From an uncultured Acidobacteriota bacterium (lineage in GTDB: Bacteria; Acidobacteriota; UBA6911; RPQK01; JAJDTT01): 64,000 nt of DNA. Shown in pieces: positions 49,724-58,073 of this stretch. The stretch is from the NCBI GenBank assembly GCA_951812665.1, contig CATOST010000005.1:62001-126000 (forward strand), read 5' to 3'. Both the position numbers and the translations under genes were made by a program. The notes beneath the pieces are model-generated. The model did not search any database. It was not told the DNA's origin and worked only from the letters and a program-made list of their open reading frames with translations. Within the stretch, counting starts at the first letter, position 1, and every line of letters starts with the position of its first letter.

Positions 49724-50647
49724 TCAGCCTCTGAAACAGTGGTCATTGTGCCATGCTAACGCGTGGGAGTCAGGACGTAAGTCCGGCTTCTGTGGGACGG
49801 CAATCCTGGTTCCGTGCAGTGCGTAGTAATCCCTGCCGTTTTCGAATTCTTCCCGAATGTGGCGGCTGACTTCGAAGTGGAAATCAGTTGATACGGTGAC
49901 GTAGCCCGCGTCAAATAATCTGTGAATGTCGCTGCGCAGCAAGAGCCCGTTTGGTGGCACATGGTCACCTCCATCCCCATAAGGACGGATATGGGCGGCA
50001 TCAAGAGCTGGCAACGTACGTTCCCGAGTCACGGCACAACGGCGCCGATAAATGTCAGTCACCAACACGCGAAATGCACCCTGGCCGAGCCGGGGTTGAA
50101 TGATCTGGGGGTTGCCGTATCGTGAGCTTTGCTCTGCTATCTGAAGCTCCACATGCTCGAACCTTCGCTGGTTGATCGCATTCCAAAGATTGAGACCCTC
50201 AATGTCGTCCGTGTTGTAGGTCTTCAACGAAACAATGTTTGGGGACCAGCTTTTCGGGACTGGAATCCAGTCAGACTCATCGAAGAAGAAGGGCTGGGTC
50301 AGGATCCGGCAACCAATGTCAAAATCTCCACGATCCAGGGTCCCCGTTTTTCGATATTTGGCAATCTGTCTCCGCATTTCGCCGGCGGAATGCGCACCAT
50401 TTGCTTCACCGAATGTTTCCCACGCTAGTGAACAGGGTAGTGTACTGGCACAAGCAAAGATTCCCCCGCCGACAATAAAGTTCCTGGGCGCATGCAACTT
50501 GAAAAGGAACAACTCGCCCTGTTGGAGCGCACGAAAACTCTTTGGTGAGGGAGACCAGAAATTTACCTCGTTCAGTTCGGGCTTACGCCGGAGTATCTCA
50601 AACCAGGCGTTATCAGTAACAGCGACTACAAGTTTGATTCCCATCAA
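49724..50647 (-). CDS. HNH endonuclease with N-terminal PUA/EVE-like domain
   Basis: This 307-aa protein has a C-terminal HNH domain: RRRCAVTRERTLPALDAAHI (H219), VPPNGLLLRSDIHRLFDAG (N233, H242) and a Cys204 possibly used for zinc. The N-terminal part, VAVTDNAWFEILRRKP, ELNEVNFWSPS, FRALQQGELFLFKLHAPRN and FIVGGGIFA, resembles PUA-like/EVE-like modules that in some systems read modified bases; this fold call is inference. COG3440-type predicted restriction endonucleases have this layout. It forms a tandem pair with the split HNH gene downstream, suggesting a two-protein restriction or defence unit. No methyltransferase gene is visible nearby. Confidence 0.85.
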   Translation of the reverse strand: MMGIKLVVAVTDNAWFEILRRKPELNEVNFWSPSPKSFRALQQGELFLFKLHAPRNFIVGGGIFACASTLPCSLAWETFGEANGAHSAGEMRRQIAKYRKTGTLDRGDFDIGCRILTQPFFFDESDWIPVPKSWSPNIVSLKTYNTDDIEGLNLWNAINQRRFEHVELQIAEQSSRYGNPQIIQPRLGQGAFRVLVTDIYRRRCAVTRERTLPALDAAHIRPYGDGGDHVPPNGLLLRSDIHRLFDAGYVTVSTDFHFEVSRHIREEFENGRDYYALHGTRIAVPQKPDLRPDSHALAWHNDHCFRG

Positions 50648-50800
50648 GAGATATCGTTGCCCAAAAACATAGTCACAGGCAGGTTGTGGCGAAACTCTTA
50701 TAACACTTTATGGCATATACGGATGTGTCCGCAACTGTTTTTCTGATCTCGAAACCGGACTCGATAGAGTGGGTCAACGGGTCAGGTTAGATCTCCCCGA

Positions 50801-53335
50801 TTACCGAGAGCCGGCGACCAGTAGCGGGTGGTCGAGCGTATCCCCGTTGGCCTGAAATCCATTGCCGTCGGTATCCACATAGATCGGATTCGTATATGCC
50901 ACCGGGTGCATTTGGGACTCGGAGCTCCGTCCCCACCCTTTCTCCAGGTTGGAGCCTTCTCCGGTCGCCACCACGATCAGGTGGGCGTCCCGTTCCAATT
51001 CCACGCGAATCTCTTCCTCGAAGTTCACGACTCCATTACGAAACATCTTGGGATGAGACTTGCGGGTGTAGTTGTACCGAGGATCCTGGCGGCTGTTGAC
51101 CATCACTTGCACCCGGTCGATGTCGAGCCAGTCGGGAGTCTGGACCTTGACCTTCAGGACCACCGACCCCTGTGAGATCACGCTGGACCCGATGGGCATC
51201 CCATCCCCCGTCTCCACGTGCAGGAATGGCCCGTTGGTGATCATCATCCGTCCCGCCTTGGAGTTGGCGATGACCTCCGCCGGATCGATCTTGCCCGGAT
51301 CGTCGGTGGAGCTGGGCACGTAGGTCCTCCAACCTCCCACGCCGTTGCCGCCGAAGGTCCGGTGGGCGTCGCTCACGGCGACGCACCACGTATGCCGTCC
51401 CTGGTTCAGGAGTTGGAGCCAGCCGAAGGTCCGGTTCTCCCGTTGGGCGATCCCACGCCGGTTCCGCACCGGATAAGTCGGGTTGGGATTCAGGATCTCG
51501 GCGCTCCAGACCTCGGCCGCGTCGATGAGATCTTCGAAACCCGTGAATCCGCCGTCGCCCCGCCCGTCGCGGTCCCGGTCGTTGAAGACGTAACCCACTG
51601 TCGGGTGATTGGCCTGGACCCAGCGGTCGGGTCCGCCGCCGAAGATATTGCGCAGGACGATGGCGTTGAGGCGGGGGTCATACTGCCAGGCCGGCGCGCC
51701 GCCGTCCTGGGTCAGCGGCGAGTACTTGAGGGGGAAGGCGTTGAAGTGCTGGCCCTGCCCCGTGAGTTCGATTCCGGGCACGGTTCGCAGCAGATCGCCC
51801 AGACTCAATTCGTCGATGTAGGGTTGCCAGTCGTAGATGCGGTTGTGCTCCGTGGTCGGGATGAACTCCAGTTGCTCGGAGGCGAAATTGATGATCCGGT
51901 CGTAGGTGTTGCAGTGGTTGTCGCCGCTCGGTGTGGAATGCGCGTGGTAGTCGGTGCTGATCCATCCGGTGGTGTCCACGGACCGCTCGAGTGTGGCCTC
52001 CACCGCCACGGTCGTTCCCGCGGGGACGGCAACACGGCGTTCCACCAGGTTGAATTCGGGACCCCGCGTGATCCGGAGCAGGTAGTTGCCCGGAGGAACC
52101 TGCTGGGTGAACGCCCCGTCGTGGGTGTGATACTGGTGGTCGCAGCCGTGGGCCCGATAGTCCGTGCCGAAATTCGGCGTCTCCGTCCCGTCGACGCCCA
52201 GGAATTGGACCTTGCCCGGGGACGGATTTCCGTGGGAATCCCGGATCCGGAAGCGGATGGCCGAGGCTGTCGGGAGTGACAGATCCAGATTCACGGTCGT
52301 TCCCGCGGACACCTGGAGATTCAAGTCCTGGTCGGGCCGCCCCAGGTCGGTGAACCGGACCGAATAGGCGCCGGCCGGCAGCGGCAGCGAGAACCGCCCC
52401 TTCCCGTCCGGATAGAGCGGGAGTTCGGTCCCGTCGAGGTTGAACAACAGGGACGATCGAACCGCCGGGCTCCCGCCCTGGTCCAAGGCGCTACCGGCCA
52501 CCGTCCCGGTCGAATGCAATATGGCCGCGACTTGTCCGTAGGCGGCCACGGGGCTGTCCGCCACCGCCAGTGCGATCCCGAACGTTCTCTTTTCTCCAGG
52601 CGCCAACTCGACCTCTGCCTCCAATTCGGACAAGCCCTCCCTTTCCAGGGGCGCCCATGCGTAGGATCGTTTGTCGAACGGATCGATGCTGTCGGCGACT
52701 CGAATCGCGCCGGCTTCCCAGGTTTTCGAAAACTGAGCCAGACGCTCGTATGCCGGGGGCGATTTCCAAACCGGTTGCGGTTGGATCTTCAGGGCCTCGC
52801 CGGAATGGTTGTGAAACGTGGAGAGGATCTCGACATGCTGCCGCTCCGGCTCCAACCGGTAGACGTGGCGCTGGTGGAGTCCGTCCCCACTGGCGGCCGT
52901 GCGGAGGGTTTCGATCTCGGCGGCTCCGCCGCTGCCGTCACTCACGATCCGGACGTAGCTGACGGGACCCGACAGGTGTCCGGGCCGAAACGAGGTGATC
53001 TGATCGTTGCCGGCGCCGGCCAGATCCAGGTCGAACAGGGTCCCCGGAATGATCTGGTTCCGGTCATGCATCATATTGGCCCGGCGGGCGGGCAGGTTCC
53101 CCCCAATGAGGGCGTGGATGCGATCGTTCCGGAGCACAAAGTCCCCGATGATGCCGTCCGCTTCCTTGCCTCCCGGCAGGAGATCCGTGTTGTGACGACC
53201 GATCTCGACGGCTTCGGCGCCGCCTTGCTGGGCGACGAGAGTGACTGCCACCCACACGGCCATACCGGTGACGAGGAGCAGCGGAATTCGGGGAATACGC
53301 GACAATACCGAGAATTTGGTAAACATGCCGCTCAT
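50801..53335 (-). CDS. CehA/McbA family metallohydrolase (PHP domain), exported
   Basis: This 844-aa protein starts at ATG 53335 (MSGMFTKFSV), with a leader IPLLLVTGMAVWVAVTLVAQQ; the frame is open far upstream, opposite another gene. The first part (residues about 30-400) is a beta-rich exported region with carboxypeptidase-regulatory-like repeats (LPAGAYSVRFTDLGRP, VPPGNYLLRITRGPEF). The PHP metallohydrolase part has ISTDYHAHSTPSGDNHC, PTTEHNRIYDWQPYI and CVAVSDAHRTFGGNG. The family contains phosphodiesterase/amidase-like metal enzymes such as CehA carbaryl hydrolase; the substrate here is unknown. It is divergent from the Tat-exported protein at 53453, with 117 bp between the starts. Confidence 0.87.
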   Translation of the reverse strand: MSGMFTKFSVLSRIPRIPLLLVTGMAVWVAVTLVAQQGGAEAVEIGRHNTDLLPGGKEADGIIGDFVLRNDRIHALIGGNLPARRANMMHDRNQIIPGTLFDLDLAGAGNDQITSFRPGHLSGPVSYVRIVSDGSGGAAEIETLRTAASGDGLHQRHVYRLEPERQHVEILSTFHNHSGEALKIQPQPVWKSPPAYERLAQFSKTWEAGAIRVADSIDPFDKRSYAWAPLEREGLSELEAEVELAPGEKRTFGIALAVADSPVAAYGQVAAILHSTGTVAGSALDQGGSPAVRSSLLFNLDGTELPLYPDGKGRFSLPLPAGAYSVRFTDLGRPDQDLNLQVSAGTTVNLDLSLPTASAIRFRIRDSHGNPSPGKVQFLGVDGTETPNFGTDYRAHGCDHQYHTHDGAFTQQVPPGNYLLRITRGPEFNLVERRVAVPAGTTVAVEATLERSVDTTGWISTDYHAHSTPSGDNHCNTYDRIINFASEQLEFIPTTEHNRIYDWQPYIDELSLGDLLRTVPGIELTGQGQHFNAFPLKYSPLTQDGGAPAWQYDPRLNAIVLRNIFGGGPDRWVQANHPTVGYVFNDRDRDGRGDGGFTGFEDLIDAAEVWSAEILNPNPTYPVRNRRGIAQRENRTFGWLQLLNQGRHTWCVAVSDAHRTFGGNGVGGWRTYVPSSTDDPGKIDPAEVIANSKAGRMMITNGPFLHVETGDGMPIGSSVISQGSVVLKVKVQTPDWLDIDRVQVMVNSRQDPRYNYTRKSHPKMFRNGVVNFEEEIRVELERDAHLIVVATGEGSNLEKGWGRSSESQMHPVAYTNPIYVDTDGNGFQANGDTLDHPLLVAGSR

Positions 53336-53452
53336 TATCCGGTGTTTGGATTGAGAATCAAGTAAAGAGGGGCTCAAGTTGTTGGGAATCTTACAGTTGT
53401 GTTCATTACAGAAGGGGATGCGCCGGTGTGGTAGCCTGGAGCGGTCCCGGAT

Positions 53453-55096
53453 ATGCCTGCATTTCGTCCTGATTCCCCGATGAAGCGCCGTAGTTTTCTG
53501 AGAAGAGCGATGGCCGGGTGTCTCCTGGCGCCCGGGCTCCCGGTTCTTGCCGAGTCTCCGGTGACCTTGTCCCGCGAACACGTCAAGGCGGTCCACCGCA
53601 AGCGCCGGATCGTCATGATGCAGGACGCCTACGGCGATGGCCACGGAGGAACTCCGCTGGGAGGCGATTTCGCCTCCTGGCTCCGCTACCGATTCTCCTA
53701 TCTTGACGACCTGGAGACCCAGATCGACGCTATCTGGTGGGACATGGCGGCTCTGGCCGTCTATCCCAACCAGGGATTCCCGGCGGACGTCCAGGCGCGT
53801 TACGATGCTTGGTTCGCCGCTGGAAACGATCCCCTGAAGGCGTTGGTGGAGGGGACTCACAGGCGGGGACTGGAGGCCTTCTTCAACCACCGGATCAGCG
53901 AGGTCGAACTGGACGGCGAGACGTTCCGTCTCAAGACCGGGAATCCCGACTGGGTGATCCCCACCTGGTGGCCCCACGGCATGTGGAATCTGGCTGCGCC
54001 GGGTCTGCAGGACTTCAAGCTCAGGAATCTGCGCTATCTGGCGGAGAATTACGAATTCGACGGCCTTCAGATCGACTTTGCCCGGCACACGCCCATTCTG
54101 CCCCCGGGCCGGCAATGGGAGCTCCGCGGGCGCGTCACGGCTTTCATTCGCCGGGTCCGACTCATGCTCCTGGATGTCGCGAAAAAGCGAGGACGTCCCT
54201 TTCTGCTGGCTGCGAGAGTGCCCAAGAGTGTCGAAGGAGCCAAGCAGGACGGCTTCGACCTCGAGTCGTGGGCTCGGGAACGCCTGCTGGACATCTTCAC
54301 CATCGGCACCCGCTCCCTGGAGGTGGACGTGGCCTCGTTCCTGGCCATCGCTCGGAGCCGCGGCATCAAGGTCCAGCCCTGCTGGGACGACCACCACGCT
54401 TCCGACGCCTACCAGTGGCAACCCATCGAGTTCCTGCGCGGCGTGTACAGCAACTGGTGGCGGCAAGGTGCCGACAGCGTGGTCACCTGGAACTGGAGCA
54501 ACGCGACCCGGAAAACTTGCGAGAAAATGGGCATCAATCCGGGCCCCGGCTCCCACGACCAGGGGTATCGGGAACTGGGAAGCCTGGAGAGCATGCGCCT
54601 GCGCGACAAGATCTTCGCCCTGGACCGGCGCGGCGCCTTTCCTTGGGCGGAAGGGTTCTTCAGCCTGAACGCTGACGCCCGGTTGCCGCTCCGCCTGACG
54701 GCGGGAAAGGAACCGGTCCGGCTGGATCTCAGAATCGAAGAGCCGGTGGCAGCCGCATCCGATCGCGTCGCCTCACTCAAGCTCCGGATCGTTCTCTTCG
54801 GCGCCGGAACGGAGACCAACGTCCGCGCGCGCTTCAACGGCCGCGCCGTGACTCCGGTCCTCAGGGACGCCGACTGGAAGGATTATCAGATCTTCTCACC
54901 GCGTCCCCAACCCAATTCGGGGAAGGCGGCAAGACTACGCGTCGACCCGGAACAGAGACTGCTCAGGATCGAGTACGATCTGGATCCCAAGGAGTGCCGG
55001 GTCGGCCTCAACACCACCGAGTTGGCCCTCTCCACCGGAGGGGCGGCCGAGGACGTCAAGTTGGAGAAGGTGGAAGTTCACCTCGAATACTCATGA
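53453..55096 (+). CDS. Tat-exported TIM-barrel glycoside-hydrolase-like protein (copy A)
   Basis: This 547-aa protein has a twin-arginine leader (KRRSFLRRAMAGCLL); the start may be ATG 53453 or ATG 53480 (MKRRSF). A TIM-barrel-like stretch follows (ETQIDAIWWDMAALAV, LEAFFNHRISEVEL, YEFDGLQIDFARHTPI, GRPFLLAARVPKS, VDVASFLAIARSRGIKVQPCW, VYSNWWRQGADSVVTWNW), then beta-sandwich segments with RLLRIEYDL. It resembles glycosidase-like families without catalytic residues I can assign firmly; the DFARH position is shared with copy B at 56286. A role in saccharide breakdown is plausible. The nitrilase gene overlaps its stop as ATGA, so the two are translationally coupled. Confidence 0.8.
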   Translation: MPAFRPDSPMKRRSFLRRAMAGCLLAPGLPVLAESPVTLSREHVKAVHRKRRIVMMQDAYGDGHGGTPLGGDFASWLRYRFSYLDDLETQIDAIWWDMAALAVYPNQGFPADVQARYDAWFAAGNDPLKALVEGTHRRGLEAFFNHRISEVELDGETFRLKTGNPDWVIPTWWPHGMWNLAAPGLQDFKLRNLRYLAENYEFDGLQIDFARHTPILPPGRQWELRGRVTAFIRRVRLMLLDVAKKRGRPFLLAARVPKSVEGAKQDGFDLESWARERLLDIFTIGTRSLEVDVASFLAIARSRGIKVQPCWDDHHASDAYQWQPIEFLRGVYSNWWRQGADSVVTWNWSNATRKTCEKMGINPGPGSHDQGYRELGSLESMRLRDKIFALDRRGAFPWAEGFFSLNADARLPLRLTAGKEPVRLDLRIEEPVAAASDRVASLKLRIVLFGAGTETNVRARFNGRAVTPVLRDADWKDYQIFSPRPQPNSGKAARLRVDPEQRLLRIEYDLDPKECRVGLNTTELALSTGGAAEDVKLEKVEVHLEYS

Positions 55097-55968
55097 AAAT
55101 CACGATTGCGACCTGCCAGTTTCCCGTCACCAGTGAAATCCGGAGCAACCTGGGGTACGTGAAGAGACAGATGAAAGCGGCCCGGGCAAAGGGGGCCGAC
55201 TTGGCCCATTTCTCCGAATGCTGCCTCGGCGGCTACGTGGGCGTCGACCTGCCGTCGCTGGAGGGCTACGACTGGGATTTGCTCCAGCGCTCCGTCCAGG
55301 AGGTGACCGAGTTGGCCCGGGAACTGGATCTATGGCTGATTCTGGGGTCCAATCACCGCCTGAGCGGCGATCACCGGCCCCACAACAGCCTTTACCTCAT
55401 CGATCCCAAGGGGCAGATCGTGGACCGTTATGACAAACGGTTCTGCACCGGTTCCAGAACCCAGGCCGAGGATGACCTGAGCCACTACAGTCCGGGAAAC
55501 CGGTTCGTGGTTTTTGAAGTGAACGGTGTCCGTAGCGGCCTCCAGATTTGCCATGACTTCCGCTATCCGGAGCTCTACCGGGAATACAAGCGGCGGGAGG
55601 TCCAGTTGATGTTCCACTCCTACCACAACGGCGGAATGACGCTGAAGCACAAGCAGGACCATCACAACGTCTGGAGCGTGCTGGTGCGCGCCACCATGCA
55701 GACCTACGCCGCCAGCAACTACATGTGGATCAGCGTGAACAATACGAGCCGCCGCGAGAGCAGCGGTTCCAGCTTCGTGGTGCAACCGGACGGTCTGATC
55801 GATGGCCGGCTGCCACTGCACCGAGCCGGAGTCCTGATAACGACCATCGATACCGAGACGCCCTTTTACGACGCGTCGAAGGAATGGCGATCCCGGGCGA
55901 TGCGTGGCGTGTTCCACAGCGGCACGCCGGTTGCCGATCCGCGGTCGGAAGACCGGACCTGCCTATAA
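55093..55968 (+). CDS. Carbon-nitrogen hydrolase (nitrilase superfamily)
   Basis: This 291-aa protein starts at ATG 55093, overlapping the TGA of the preceding gene. The nitrilase triad is readable: Glu in AHFSECCLGGY (residue about 43), Lys in VDRYDKRFC and Cys in LQICHDFRYPE. These enzymes hydrolyse amides or nitriles, for example ureido or N-carbamoyl amino acids. The motifs and size fit a complete member. The neighbour is a Tat-exported TIM-barrel protein, which gives no firm substrate. Its stop overlaps the convergent DUF1902 gene by a few bases. Confidence 0.88.
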   Translation: MKITIATCQFPVTSEIRSNLGYVKRQMKAARAKGADLAHFSECCLGGYVGVDLPSLEGYDWDLLQRSVQEVTELARELDLWLILGSNHRLSGDHRPHNSLYLIDPKGQIVDRYDKRFCTGSRTQAEDDLSHYSPGNRFVVFEVNGVRSGLQICHDFRYPELYREYKRREVQLMFHSYHNGGMTLKHKQDHHNVWSVLVRATMQTYAASNYMWISVNNTSRRESSGSSFVVQPDGLIDGRLPLHRAGVLITTIDTETPFYDASKEWRSRAMRGVFHSGTPVADPRSEDRTCL

Positions 55969-56247
55969 ATTTGGTGTAGAGATGGGCGGCAAAATTACCC
56001 CGCCGCCTTCTTGATTTCCTGGTGTTGCCACAGAATCACGGGTATCAGCCCTTTTGGAGAGCACACACTGTATCTCAGAGGTGGTTCGATGGTTCGAGAC
56101 AATCAGTTCAGGCGCCACGTCCTTCATGATAGCTTCAAATTCATCTCGGTTGGACGCCTCGATATGGAAACCTTCGATGTCGCTTACGGAATAGAAAACC
56201 TCTGCTTCGGCATCCCAAACGGCATGTACTCTAAAGACTCGCTTCAT
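55963..56247 (-). CDS. DUF1902 family protein, 94 aa (orphan HicB-like antitoxin?)
   Basis: This protein starts at ATG 56247, with GAGAAGAG upstream; longer upstream frames lack the family. DUF1902 reads FRVHAVWDAEAEVFYSVSD, EGFHIEASNRDEFEAIMKD and APELIVSN. These proteins resemble the HicB fold and often partner with HicA/YcfA-like toxins, but no such toxin gene is adjacent. The C-terminal tail is long and divergent (TSEIQCVLSKRADTRD). It ends inside the stop region of the convergent nitrilase gene. It could be an orphan antitoxin or unrelated. Confidence 0.7.
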   Translation of the reverse strand: MKRVFRVHAVWDAEAEVFYSVSDIEGFHIEASNRDEFEAIMKDVAPELIVSNHRTTSEIQCVLSKRADTRDSVATPGNQEGGGVILPPISTPNL

Positions 56248-56285
56248 CTTGCTCTTCTCGTCGCTCCCGGATTCGTTTATTACCC

Positions 56286-57923
56286 TTAACCATAGCGGAT
56301 CCAGACTCTCAACTCCTCCAGGGTCAGTAGTTCCGAGGGGTCTCCGGATTCGGACGGTTGAACCGTCACCAGGAAGGAATTCTCGCCGTAGCGCAGGTCG
56401 CGGGTCTCCCAATTAGACCATCCGAGCCGGTCCCCGCCGGCGGCCTGGGGACGAGGTTGGCCCTCTCCGTTGACCCGCCAAGTGACCCGCTCGTCCGCGG
56501 CGGAGTTGGCCCACTGCGTCTCGACCCGGACGCTGGTGGTCCGTTCCGGCCGATCGGCGATCTTCAGCTTCAGGTCGAACCGGGCCGGACCCGCCTGGGT
56601 GGAGAAGGAGAGCGGCAGTTGCCCCGGCCAGAGGCTCTCGTTCATGTAGCCGACCCGCTTCCGGTCCAGGTCGATCTGATACATCTTGTCCAGTCCCGCC
56701 AGCACATCCGGCTCACCGATCTCATGAAGAGAGTCGAATCTGGCCGGGTCCAGGAAGTTGAAGGTGTGCAGGCCGTCCACCCCTTCGTCCCAGAGCCTGT
56801 AGGCGGCCCCCCGGATCGCCTCCACGTGATCGAAGACGTGCTTCCAACTCAGGCCGCCGTAGACCGGAATGCCGTGGTCCCGGCCCATCCGGATCCACTC
56901 CCCCACCGGAAAGGAGTAGGGGAGGGAGCCGAAGCCGGCGATCAGGAAGTCCACCCAGCCGCGGGCGACCCACTCCTCCACGTCCAGTCCGACCGAAAGG
57001 GCCAGATTGGGGGAATCGGGGACTCTCATGGACAAGAGAATAGGCCGTCCCCTTTGTTTTCCGCGTTGCTCCAGGACTTGGTGGATGCGTTGAATGAGGT
57101 CGGTCATTACCGGCAGGTGGCGTCTTTCCTGTCCATAGCGGAAGAGCAGGGGATGCCGGCACCAGTCCAGCTCGATGCCCTCCAGGTCGTAGCGGCGGCA
57201 GGCTTCCCGGACCACCCCCAGGAAATGGTCCCGCACGTCGGGACGGGCGTAGTCGAACGCGGGCCAGGAGAAGGAGATCGGGCCCAGCGAACTGTTGCGG
57301 AAGCGGTCGATCGTGCGCTCCCCGCCGGTGCCCCAATACTCCAGCAGAGCATCGTGAGGATGTTCCGGGGACTCCCCCTTGATCCAGGGCAGAAACGTCT
57401 CCTGGAACCGCTCGGGGCTGATGCGGGACTGGAGGAGATGGGGGTTCTCCAGCTTGAGGGGCGTCCAATACTGGGTCCCCGAGTAGACGGCGCAATGGAC
57501 GTCGTTCATGCGGATGGAGAAGAAGAACTCCATATTGTTGCCGTGAGCGAACTTCACGGCGGGCTGGACCGGGTCGGGACCCAGGGCCCGGATATTCTTC
57601 CGGGGCAGTTCCCAATGGGGAATGGTGGCCAAGCCACAGTGCGCCAGTCCGTTGACGTGGGTCCCCTTGAGATGGTTCATGCGCAGGGCGAGATACTGAT
57701 CGACGGTATCGAACCGTTTCGGCCAGTGGGGCCGCCGGCCCAGGTCCTGCGCGATTCCCGCCAGGTCGTCGGCGTCGTTGTTCCAGATGACGCGTTTCTT
57801 CGGGCTGCTCCGTTCAGATCGCTCTGTAGACGGGGCGCAGCCGGTTCCGGCGAGGGAAGGGAGCAGCGTCGTAGCGGTGGCGGCGGCCGCCGTGTTTTTT
57901 AGGAATCGTCTTCGGTCCTGCAT
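56286..57923 (-). CDS. Tat-exported TIM-barrel glycoside-hydrolase-like protein (copy B)
   Basis: This 545-aa protein starts at ATG 57923 (MQDRRRFLKNTAAAATATT), with GGGAGGGACC directly upstream, giving a twin-arginine leader. Barrel-like segments LKGTHVNGLAHCGLA, AHGNNMEFFFSIRMNDVH, YDLEGIELDWCRHPLLF, GRPILLSMRVPDS, HGIPVYGGLSWKHV and LWDEGVDGLHTFNFL align in order with copy A at 53453, as do the C-terminal sandwich segments. The conserved LDWCRH/IDFARH strand suggests an active-site Asp, but a named family is not certain. A perfect hairpin (GGGCGACT/AGTCGCCC at 57941-57960) lies in the leader 18-37 nt before the start. A glycosidase-like role is inferred. Confidence 0.8.
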   Translation of the reverse strand: MQDRRRFLKNTAAAATATTLLPSLAGTGCAPSTERSERSSPKKRVIWNNDADDLAGIAQDLGRRPHWPKRFDTVDQYLALRMNHLKGTHVNGLAHCGLATIPHWELPRKNIRALGPDPVQPAVKFAHGNNMEFFFSIRMNDVHCAVYSGTQYWTPLKLENPHLLQSRISPERFQETFLPWIKGESPEHPHDALLEYWGTGGERTIDRFRNSSLGPISFSWPAFDYARPDVRDHFLGVVREACRRYDLEGIELDWCRHPLLFRYGQERRHLPVMTDLIQRIHQVLEQRGKQRGRPILLSMRVPDSPNLALSVGLDVEEWVARGWVDFLIAGFGSLPYSFPVGEWIRMGRDHGIPVYGGLSWKHVFDHVEAIRGAAYRLWDEGVDGLHTFNFLDPARFDSLHEIGEPDVLAGLDKMYQIDLDRKRVGYMNESLWPGQLPLSFSTQAGPARFDLKLKIADRPERTTSVRVETQWANSAADERVTWRVNGEGQPRPQAAGGDRLGWSNWETRDLRYGENSFLVTVQPSESGDPSELLTLEELRVWIRYG

Positions 57924-57940
57924 GGTCCCTCCCGGTGGAG

Positions 57941-57960
57941 GGGCGACTTTCCAGTCGCCC
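57941..57960. repeat. Hairpin in leader of TIM-barrel gene B
   Basis: This is a perfect inverted repeat, GGGCGACT and AGTCGCCC with loop TTCC, just upstream of the ribosome-binding site of the gene starting at 57923. Adjacent AGGGCGTCC/GGGCGCCCCC sequences form a second, imperfect hairpin. Similar GGGCGACC hairpins occur at 14095 and 61133, so this may be a dispersed element. Confidence 0.6.
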
Positions 57961-58033
57961 ATTGGAAGGGCGTCCTTTGGGCGCCCCCTACTTCTTTCGC
58001 CTTATAGTCACATGGGAGGAGTCGGCGCCTGAA

Positions 58034-58069
58034 AGACGCCGCTCCAGACGCCGCTCCAGACGCCGCTCC
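58034..58069. repeat. Three tandem copies of a 12-bp unit
   Basis: AGACGCCGCTCC is present three times in perfect tandem array, immediately downstream of the PQQ-type gene stop (58074). The short length and absence of spacers exclude a CRISPR. It may be slipped-strand expansion. Confidence 0.85.
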
Positions 58070-58073
58070 CGAA

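Noticed and set aside
53336..54556. N-terminal extension of the PHP-domain gene by about 400 codons
   Set aside because: It is the antisense of the Tat-exported protein at 53453; a proper leader begins at 53335.
56358..57902. Long open frame opposite the Tat TIM-barrel gene B
   Set aside because: No start signal, leader or family motif; composition is that of antisense. The same applies to long antisense frames opposite the genes at 795, 14190, 29373, 58074 and 62117.
58034..58069. CRISPR-like array
   Set aside because: Only three 12-bp units in direct tandem without spacers.
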